Source of the DNA: Ardenticatenaceae bacterium
Lineage (GTDB): Bacteria > Chloroflexota > Anaerolineae > Promineifilales > Promineifilaceae
Length of the DNA: 10,219 nucleotides
Direction: 5' to 3'
Assembly: GCA_020634315.1 (NCBI GenBank)
Contig: JACKBV010000053.1
Location: 1 to 10,219 of the forward strand
Position 1 is the first letter of the stretch; each line of letters starts with the position of its first letter. The position numbers and the translations under genes are program-made. Shown one piece after another: positions 1-5,905 of this stretch. Below the pieces are notes generated by a model, which was not told where the DNA came from, made no database searches, and saw only the letters and a list, made by a program, of their open reading frames with translations.

Positions 1-131
1 AGTCCGTCCGAAAATCTACAGAGAAAAATGAGAGTGGGGAGCTTTAGATCAATATCGAAACCCGCTACAGCCAATATTCGGACAGATAGATACATAAAGT
101 TGAAACTATATAGAAATTGGAGGATTCAAAA
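1..131 (+). promoter_or_regulatory. AT-rich 5' leader of the sugar-binding lipoprotein gene
   Basis: This stretch precedes the lipoprotein gene and is clearly richer in A and T than the genes that follow. It presumably contains the promoter and any sugar-responsive operator, but I see no convincing -35/-10 pair. Two weak repeats are visible: an inverted pair GTCCGAA (6-12) and TTCGGAC (77-83), and near-direct copies CAATATCG (50-57) and CAATATTCG (72-80). They could be regulator half-sites or chance. One frame is open from the left edge to a TGA at 133-135, but its basic, low-complexity translation does not look like a real protein end. Confidence 0.4.
119..123 (+). promoter_or_regulatory. 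Shine-Dalgarno site that fixes the lipoprotein start
   Basis: A perfect GGAGG lies 8 nt before GTG at 132. It selects that GTG over the in-frame TTG at 117, which overlaps the Shine-Dalgarno site itself and so cannot be the start. Confidence 0.85.
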
Positions 132-1640
132 GTGAAAGGATTTTATAAAATTATACTTGTGGTGGTGTTACTGCTTGGCCTGATGCTTGTGGCATGTTCA
201 CAAACAACGCCGACACCTGAGCCGGTCGAGACTACGACGGAAGTGGTTGAGCCAACCGAACCAGCCGCAGAAATGGCTGAACCCACCGCGGAAGTGGTTG
301 AACCCACTGCTGAAGTGGCTGAACCCACCGCGGAAGTGGTCGAACCCACTGCTGAAGTGGTCGAACCCACCGCAGAAGCGGTTGAGCCAGTCGAGGAAAT
401 GCCTGAAGCGCGTGCTGATGGACTCCCTGTTTACACGGGCGAGCCTGTTGAACTGCGTATGGGTTGGTGGGGCAATGATGACCGGGCTGAAAGAACCCTG
501 GCTGTTATCGCCTTGTTTGAGGCGGCCTATCCTGAAATTACTGTTGTGGGCGAACCGAATGGTGGCGCGGGCGATCATTTTCAGATTCTTGACACACAGT
601 TAGCCGCCGACAATGCCCCGGACATCATTCAGTTTGGTGGAAACTGGCCGGATTATCAACAATACCTGGAACCGCTCAATGATTATCTTGGCGAGCAACT
701 CCTGATTGATACGCCTGAGACATTTGACCAGGCTGCGCTTGTCCCGGCAACGGCCGTTGACGGCAACCTCTATGCCATCAGCCTTGGTACAAACACACTT
801 GTCCTGGCGTACAACAAGACCATGATCGAAGCGGCAGGCGTTGATTTCCCAGCCGATAATCTGTCTTGGGAAGAGCTTATTGATTACGGCCGTACCCTTA
901 AAGCAAGTCTGCCTGAGGGTGTCGCCCCCTTTGTGGATAACAGCACAAATCAAGCAAACTACCTCAGTTACTTCTATACACAACAAGGCACGCCGATCTG
1001 GACTTTGGATGATGGTGGCAAATCCTACGCCACTGTTGATTCTGCCCAAGCATGGCTCCAGATGTGGGCCGACATGCGTGCTGAAGGGTTGATTCCTGAT
1101 GCCGACACCACCTACACCTATTCAGAAGATGGGCCAGATAGCTCGGCGCTTGTGGCGGGCAACGCGGTAATCGCGCTGGTGTGGAGCAATCAGGTAGCGG
1201 CCTATCAGGCAGCGATGACGGACGAACTGGGCATGACGACGCTGCCGACTGGCGGTGAAGATGCCTATGCTATTCAAATGAGCCAGTATTTGGCTGTCAA
1301 CAAAGACAGTGCAAACACTGAAGCGGCGGCGTTGTTCGTCAACTTCTTTGTGACCAGCCCAGAGGCGGGCGCGATATTGGAAACGAATCGTGGTGTGCCT
1401 TCTTCGCCCGTTGTGCGGCAATCCATCTCCGCTCAAGCCACGCCGATTGATGCGGCCGTTTACAGAATTTACGACGCAGTCGCGGATCGTACAGTGCCAC
1501 AAGGCCCGAACTTGCCAAATGACCAGGAGTTTGTAAATGAACTTGAACTGATTGGTCAGCAGGTAGCGTATGGACAAAGTACGGTTGACGAGGCTGCCGA
1601 AGCTTTGCAAGCGTTGATCGAGCGCCTGGCAGTTAAGTAA
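132..1640 (+). CDS. ABC transporter sugar-binding lipoprotein (extracellular solute-binding protein family 1)
   Basis: The 502-residue product is predicted to be the extracytoplasmic, membrane-anchored receptor of a CUT1-type carbohydrate ABC importer. The start is GTG 132, 8 nt after GGAGG. Residues 1-22 form a lipoprotein signal: MKGFYK, a hydrophobic core of I/L/V, then lipobox LVAC with Cys22 as the lipidation site. Residues 37-88 are an acidic, Pro-rich stalk of 7-residue repeats of the type EPTAEVV. The globular domain runs from about residue 93 to the end and shows the family pattern: an early beta strand (ELRMGWWGND), NAPDIIQFGGNWPDY, and AYNKTMIEAAG followed by an SWEEL segment. Length is normal for the family once the stalk is discounted. 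In CUT1 loci permease genes usually follow, but here a hairpin and two glycosidase genes follow instead. The substrate cannot be read from this protein; the neighbours suggest rhamnogalacturonan oligosaccharides, by analogy with LplA of Bacillus subtilis, whose gene sits with a GH4 gene. Confidence 0.92.
   Translation: MKGFYKIILVVVLLLGLMLVACSQTTPTPEPVETTTEVVEPTEPAAEMAEPTAEVVEPTAEVAEPTAEVVEPTAEVVEPTAEAVEPVEEMPEARADGLPVYTGEPVELRMGWWGNDDRAERTLAVIALFEAAYPEITVVGEPNGGAGDHFQILDTQLAADNAPDIIQFGGNWPDYQQYLEPLNDYLGEQLLIDTPETFDQAALVPATAVDGNLYAISLGTNTLVLAYNKTMIEAAGVDFPADNLSWEELIDYGRTLKASLPEGVAPFVDNSTNQANYLSYFYTQQGTPIWTLDDGGKSYATVDSAQAWLQMWADMRAEGLIPDADTTYTYSEDGPDSSALVAGNAVIALVWSNQVAAYQAAMTDELGMTTLPTGGEDAYAIQMSQYLAVNKDSANTEAAALFVNFFVTSPEAGAILETNRGVPSSPVVRQSISAQATPIDAAVYRIYDAVADRTVPQGPNLPNDQEFVNELELIGQQVAYGQSTVDEAAEALQALIERLAVK
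240..395 (+). repeat. 21-bp tandem repeat encoding a Glu/Pro/Thr heptad stalk
   Basis: Six contiguous 21-bp units fill 270-395, and a seventh related unit at 240-260 is separated by 9 nt. The unit begins GAAGTGGTTGAACCCAC and encodes EVVEPTA. Units 2 to 5 (291-374) differ by only a few bases, mostly silent third positions, with GCT and GCG/GCA endings alternating, which suggests duplication in pairs (42 bp). The last unit (375-395) is degenerate. The product is a flexible acidic spacer between the lipid anchor and the binding domain. The 21-bp period keeps the reading frame when copies are gained or lost. Confidence 0.93.
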
Positions 1641-1667
1641 GTTCTAGAAAAATAGGTATGACTAAAG

Positions 1668-1695
1668 ACGCGCGGGGTTGTACAACCCCGCGCGT
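1668..1695 (+). terminator. Perfect 28-bp palindromic hairpin after the lipoprotein gene
   Basis: The sequence is fully self-complementary: 12-bp arms (ACGCGCGGGGTT and its complement) flank a GTAC loop, beginning 27 nt after the stop codon. It is followed by only TTTGTC, so the U-tract is weak. It could be a rho-independent terminator, or a partial terminator and 3' stabilising hairpin that lets the binding protein be made in excess over the downstream enzymes. That arrangement is well known in sugar ABC operons. Confidence 0.75.
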
Positions 1696-1736
1696 TTGTC
1701 AACTCGGCTTCTTCAGGAAGTGCAGTCGGTTCTCTT

Positions 1737-1742
1737 GGAGAG
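1737..1742 (+). promoter_or_regulatory. Ribosome binding site of the rhamnosidase gene
   Basis: GGAGAG ends 3 nt before ATG 1746 (counting GGAG alone, the gap is 5 nt). The spacing is slightly short but supports this ATG, which also gives the family-typical N-terminus (EYFTNPIGLDVPQPRLSW). Confidence 0.6.
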
Positions 1743-1745
1743 TAT

Positions 1746-4439
1746 ATGCTTACGCCTGAAAACCTTATTTGTGAATATTTCACTAACCCGATTGGCCTGG
1801 ATGTGCCCCAACCACGCTTGAGCTGGCAAGTTCGCGCCAATCATCGCGGCGCACGACAAACGGCTTTTCAAATCCTGGTGATGCCAACGATGGACGAAAC
1901 GGCCGTTTCCTTGTGGGATACCGGCAAAGTGCCCTCTGACAACGCTTTGCATGTGCCCTACGGTGGCCTACCTTTGCCGCCTGGTCAACGTTGTTACTGG
2001 CAAGTGCGCGTATGGGATGAACATGATGTCGTTTCCGCCTGGAGCGAAACCGCCTTTTGGGAGATGGGTCTCTTGCACAGCAGCAACTGGCAGGCCATCT
2101 GGATCACACCAGCTTGGGATGAAGATGCCAGCCGCCCACAGCCAGCGCCAATGCTGCGTCGCCCTTTCAAGGCCGAAGGTGACATTGTGGCCGCGCGTAT
2201 CTACGCCACCAGTCTGGGCCTCTATGAACTGCGGCTCAATGGTCAGCGTGTGGGCAACGCCGTGCTGACTCCTGGCTGGACTAGTTATGAACACCGGCTG
2301 CAATATCAAACCTATGATGTGACCGAACTGGTGCAAGCGGGCGACAATGTTCTGGGCGCGGTGCTTGGCGAGGGTTGGTATCGGGGCTACATGGGACATC
2401 GCGGGCATCATAATTTGTATGGTGACCGGTTGGCGCTTCTGGTGCAGTTGCAGCTTACGTATGCAAACGGCCGTATCCAGGTCATCAGCAGCGATGAGAA
2501 ATGGCGAGCCACGCGTGGCCCCATCCAAATGTCCGACCTCTACATGGGCGAGATTTATGATGCGCGGCTAGAAAAACCAGGTTGGGATAGTGCCGATTAT
2601 GATGATAACGCGTGGCAAGGCGTGCAACCGCTTGACTACCCAAAAGAGATGCTCGTAGCCCAAGAAGGGCCATTCATGCGCCGCTTTGAATCAATTCGGC
2701 CGCTGGCTATCTTCAACTCTCCCAAAGGCGAGACAATTCTGGACTTCGGTCAAAATATGGTGGGCTGGGTGCAAATGCGCGTGCGCGGCCCGGCCGGCAC
2801 CACCATCACCTTGCGCCATGCCGAGATTCTAGATCAACAAGGCAATCTTTATACCGAGAACCTGCGTACAGCCACCCAAATGACACGCTATGTCTTAAAA
2901 GGCGCTGCGGATTCGGACGAACTGTATGAGCCACACTTCACTTTTCAAGGATTTCGTTACGTCTCAGTAGAGGGATTTCCCGGTCAACCCACTCCCGATC
3001 ATTTCACCGGGATTGTCATTCATTCAGACATGGCTGCTACCGGCACATTTGAATGTGCCAATCCGCTCATCAACCAATTGCAGCACAACATCCTTTGGGG
3101 GCAAAAAGGCAACTTTGTTGATGTCCCCACCGACTGTCCGCAGCGCGACGAGCGCCTGGGCTGGACGGGTGATACGCAAGTCTTTATTCGTACCGCCTGC
3201 TTCAACATGAATGTGGCCGCCTTTTTTACCAAATGGCTGCATGATTTACGCGCCGACCAACTGCCAAACGGCCGTGTTCCCTTTGTCGTTCCCGATGTCT
3301 TGTCCAAAATCAACGTTGGCGAATTAAAGTCCGCACAGAGCGCCGGTGCTGCCGCCTGGAGCGACGCCGCGACCATTTGCCCCTGGACAATATACCTCAA
3401 CTATGGTGACACGCGCCTGCTGGAAGAGCAGTACGAAAGCATGGTTCATTGGGTGGAATACATGCACAGCCGGACTGGTGATACCTATATCTGGCGCACC
3501 GATTTCCAGTTTGGCGATTGGCTGGATTATCGTGGGCAGGATGCCCGCATGCCTTTGCCCGTTACCAACTACGAGCTGGTAGCCACAGCCTTTTTCGCCT
3601 ACAGCACGCAACTACTGGCAAATGCAGCCCATGTATTGGGAAAAACAAGCGATGCCAAACGTTATGCAGCATTGGCCGACAAGGTCAAAACTGCCTTTAA
3701 TGACGAATTTGTGACCCCATCCGGCCGTGTTGGCCCCAATACCCAAACCGCCTATGTGCTGGCGTTACACTTCGACTTGCTGCCGGAGTCAATACGGCCA
3801 CTGGCCGCCAAACGGCTGGCAGAGGAAATTCGCCAGGGCCAATATCATTTGACCACAGGCTTTGTTGGCACACCGTATTTGTGTCATGTCTTGAGCCGCT
3901 ATGGTTATACAGATGTCGCCTACAAACTGCTCAACCAGGAGCAGTATCCTTCCTGGCTGTACCCGGTAAAACAAGGTGCCACCACGATTTGGGAGCGATG
4001 GGACGGTATCAAGCCTGATGGCACTTTTCAGACTGCCAGCATGAATTCCTTTAACCATTATGCCTATGGGGCGATTGGCGATTGGCTGTACCAGGTTGTG
4101 GCCGGGCTTGACGTTGATCCGCAGGGGCCAGGCTACAAGCGCATCCGCATCCAGCCCCAGCCGGGTGGAGGATTGACCTATGCCAGGGCTGCACTGGACT
4201 CCATACACGGCCGAATCGAGTCACACTGGACACTTGAAGCAGACACGTTTAACTTGACCGTTCTTCTTCCGGCCAACACAGAGGGCCGCGTGCGGCTCCC
4301 GGCACGCTCCATAGCAAGCGTCACCGAGCAGGGCCACCCCATCGACCAGGTGGAAGGTGTCTACGAGATACAGGAAGAAGACGGAGCCGTTATCCTGACC
4401 ATTGGGTCAGGCCATTACCAGTTCCAGTCCCAACTATGA
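1746..4439 (+). CDS. GH78 alpha-L-rhamnosidase, cytoplasmic
   Basis: The 897-residue product hydrolyses terminal non-reducing alpha-L-rhamnose from glycosides or oligosaccharides by an inverting mechanism. No signal peptide is present, so it acts on imported substrate. Domains in order: an N-terminal Ig/Fn3-like domain (about 1-105, starting with the family signature NPIGLDVPQPRLSW and containing YWQVRVWD), the rhamnosidase N domain (about 135-305, LYELRLNG, LGEGWYRG), a beta-sandwich domain (about 310-415), the (alpha/alpha)6-barrel catalytic domain (about 420-775) and a C-terminal beta domain. Catalytic-site motifs are intact: DCPQRDERLGWTGD at 463-476, with acidic residues including Glu469 as the likely general acid region; TTIWERWD at 746-753, with Glu750 as the likely base; and SFNHYAYG from 768, with His771. 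Length is typical for the family. It ends 22 nt before the GH4 gene, so the two are almost certainly co-transcribed. Substrate is inferred from the neighbour to be rhamnogalacturonan-I oligosaccharides; flavonoid or gellan-type rhamnosides remain possible. Confidence 0.95.
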   Translation: MLTPENLICEYFTNPIGLDVPQPRLSWQVRANHRGARQTAFQILVMPTMDETAVSLWDTGKVPSDNALHVPYGGLPLPPGQRCYWQVRVWDEHDVVSAWSETAFWEMGLLHSSNWQAIWITPAWDEDASRPQPAPMLRRPFKAEGDIVAARIYATSLGLYELRLNGQRVGNAVLTPGWTSYEHRLQYQTYDVTELVQAGDNVLGAVLGEGWYRGYMGHRGHHNLYGDRLALLVQLQLTYANGRIQVISSDEKWRATRGPIQMSDLYMGEIYDARLEKPGWDSADYDDNAWQGVQPLDYPKEMLVAQEGPFMRRFESIRPLAIFNSPKGETILDFGQNMVGWVQMRVRGPAGTTITLRHAEILDQQGNLYTENLRTATQMTRYVLKGAADSDELYEPHFTFQGFRYVSVEGFPGQPTPDHFTGIVIHSDMAATGTFECANPLINQLQHNILWGQKGNFVDVPTDCPQRDERLGWTGDTQVFIRTACFNMNVAAFFTKWLHDLRADQLPNGRVPFVVPDVLSKINVGELKSAQSAGAAAWSDAATICPWTIYLNYGDTRLLEEQYESMVHWVEYMHSRTGDTYIWRTDFQFGDWLDYRGQDARMPLPVTNYELVATAFFAYSTQLLANAAHVLGKTSDAKRYAALADKVKTAFNDEFVTPSGRVGPNTQTAYVLALHFDLLPESIRPLAAKRLAEEIRQGQYHLTTGFVGTPYLCHVLSRYGYTDVAYKLLNQEQYPSWLYPVKQGATTIWERWDGIKPDGTFQTASMNSFNHYAYGAIGDWLYQVVAGLDVDPQGPGYKRIRIQPQPGGGLTYARAALDSIHGRIESHWTLEADTFNLTVLLPANTEGRVRLPARSIASVTEQGHPIDQVEGVYEIQEEDGAVILTIGSGHYQFQSQL

Positions 4440-4461
4440 TGGCGATAGTGAGAATCAGACA

Positions 4462-5823
4462 ATGAGCAGAAACATGGATCCCTCTAATTTGAAAATTGCT
4501 TACATTGGCGGCGGCAGCCGAATGTGGGCCAGAACGTTGATGACCGATTTGGCGCTGGAACCTGATTTAAGCGGCCGGATTGAACTTTATGACATTGATT
4601 TTCAAGCCGCCAAAACAAACGAGACATTGGGAAACTGGATCAGTGCGCGGCCAGAAGCTCGCTCCCACTGGCAGTATACGGCCGTTGAAACATTGCCCCA
4701 GGCTTTGCAAGATGCCGATTTTGTCATCATTTCCATCCAACCCGGCCCTTTTGCAACCATGGCTCATGAAATTGCTGTGGCCGAGAAATATGGCATGTAT
4801 TTCCCTGTTGGCGACACCGCTGGTGTGCCTGGGCTGATGCGCGGATTGCGCTCGGCCATCACGTTTGCCGGTTTTGCGCAGGAGATTGCAGCGCATTGCC
4901 CCGATGCCTGGGTGATCAATTACACCAACCCCATGACGATCTGTACCCGCACTCTGACAAAAGTGGTGCCAGAACTCAAGGTGTTTGGCTGCTGCCATGA
5001 AGTGTTTGGCACACAACACATTCTTGCCGAATTGGCGCAATCTTACCTGGATTTGCCTGCTAAACCTGGCCGCGATGAGATTCGGGTCAATGTGCTTGGC
5101 ATTAATCATTTTACCTGGATTGATGCGGCGCATTATCGGCGGGTGGATTTGCTGGAGCTGCTGCGGGAGCATATTCAGAAGCCTGGGGTTTTACGGCCGT
5201 ATACTCGCCAAGAAGTTGAAGCGCAAAACAATTATTTCTACGATGCCCGCCAGATTAAGTTTGAGCTGTTCAAGCGGTATGGCATTTTGGCGGCGGCTGG
5301 TGATCGTCATTTAGCCGAGTTTGTGCCTGGATTTACCGCGTCACCGGAAGAGTTGTTTCGCTGGGGCGTCATACAGACGCCAGTCTCTTACCGCATCAAA
5401 ACCTGGAAACAGATTGGCGAGCAAGTCCCCCAAATTATCAGCGGCGAAATACCGTTTGCCCTCAAGCCATCTGATGAAGAGGCTGTGTTGCAAATCAAGG
5501 CTTTGTTGGGATTGGGTGATTTAATCACCAACGTCAACAAAAAGAATCGGGGGCAAATGGCTAACTTGCCACAGGATGTGGTTGTCGAAACAAACGCGCA
5601 TTTCAGTTTGGATACGGTTGAGCCAATTGCCGCAGGATCGCTGCCGCCAGGCGTGCAGACGCTTGTTGCCACGCATGTGCAAAACCAGGAAATGATTGTG
5701 GAAGCGGCTTTAACGGGGGATGAAGAGCTTGCTTTCCAGGCTGTGTTTAATGATCCCTGCACAACGACAGCCATTGATAAAGCCTGGGAGATGTTTCAGG
5801 AAATCGGTTTCCCCAAGATTTAG
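4462..5823 (+). CDS. GH4 NAD-dependent glycosidase, probable alpha-galacturonidase (CHEV type)
   Basis: The 453-residue cytoplasmic protein belongs to GH4, whose members use NAD+, a divalent metal (Mn2+) and an oxidation-elimination-addition-reduction mechanism. Seen in the sequence: a Rossmann start KIAYIGGGS (Gly16-Gly18, Ser19), YDIDF at the end of the second strand, VGDTAGVPG (116-124), INYTNPM with Asn156, GCCHEVFG with Cys178-His179-Glu180-Val181, and GINHFTW with His216. Cys178 and His216 match the family's metal ligands. The residues after the metal Cys sort GH4 by substrate, and CHEV is the signature reported for alpha-galacturonidases such as B. subtilis LplD. Other stretches (GGGS..WAR, GCCHEVFGTQ, VNVLGINHFTWI, AGDRHLAEF) also agree with my memory of LplD. 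ATG 4462 was chosen because it gives the usual GH4 N-terminus with an AGTGAG stretch upstream; ATG 4474 is an alternative, and upstream TTG 4402 lies inside GH78. The expected role is release of terminal alpha-D-galacturonic acid. Automatic annotation may call it alpha-glucosidase or 6-phospho-glucosidase. Confidence 0.9.
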   Translation: MSRNMDPSNLKIAYIGGGSRMWARTLMTDLALEPDLSGRIELYDIDFQAAKTNETLGNWISARPEARSHWQYTAVETLPQALQDADFVIISIQPGPFATMAHEIAVAEKYGMYFPVGDTAGVPGLMRGLRSAITFAGFAQEIAAHCPDAWVINYTNPMTICTRTLTKVVPELKVFGCCHEVFGTQHILAELAQSYLDLPAKPGRDEIRVNVLGINHFTWIDAAHYRRVDLLELLREHIQKPGVLRPYTRQEVEAQNNYFYDARQIKFELFKRYGILAAAGDRHLAEFVPGFTASPEELFRWGVIQTPVSYRIKTWKQIGEQVPQIISGEIPFALKPSDEEAVLQIKALLGLGDLITNVNKKNRGQMANLPQDVVVETNAHFSLDTVEPIAAGSLPPGVQTLVATHVQNQEMIVEAALTGDEELAFQAVFNDPCTTTAIDKAWEMFQEIGFPKI

Positions 5824-5850
5824 TGAGCAGAAAAGCAGAAGAAGATGGCG

Positions 5851-5884
5851 ACCCAACGGCCGTTTCCAGAAACGGCCGTTGGGT
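5851..5884. terminator. Convergent hairpin built from two AACGGCCGTT copies
   Basis: Arms 5851-5865 and 5870-5884 are perfectly complementary (15 bp) around a CCAG loop. Each arm contains the window's iterated palindrome AACGGCCGTT (5855-5864 and 5871-5880), extended outward by ACCC/GGGT. It sits between the GH4 stop (5823) and the stop of the opposing gene (5908), where a bidirectional terminator is expected. Neither strand has a proper T-tract after the stem, so it is an atypical intrinsic terminator or an mRNA 3'-end stabiliser. Confidence 0.75.
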
Positions 5885-5905
5885 GTTGCCTCCCCACGAT
5901 CATGC

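Noticed and set aside
100..116. TTGAAA at 100-105 as a -35 box
   Set aside because: No -10 element sits at a suitable distance before the ribosome binding site.
1..135. Open frame from the left edge (or ATG 28) to TGA 133-135, overlapping the GTG start of the lipoprotein gene
   Set aside because: The GTGA overlap would suit a coupled upstream gene, but the product is basic and low in complexity, the DNA is AT-rich unlike the neighbouring genes, and ATG 28 has no good ribosome binding site.
143..370. Minus-strand open frame with a repetitive GSTTSAV product
   Set aside because: It is only the reverse reading of the 21-bp repeats inside the lipoprotein gene; the + strand has the signal peptide, lipobox and Shine-Dalgarno site.
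4402..4461. N-terminal extension of the GH4 protein from TTG 4402
   Set aside because: It lies inside the GH78 coding end, has no ribosome binding site and adds 20 residues before the normal GH4 start.
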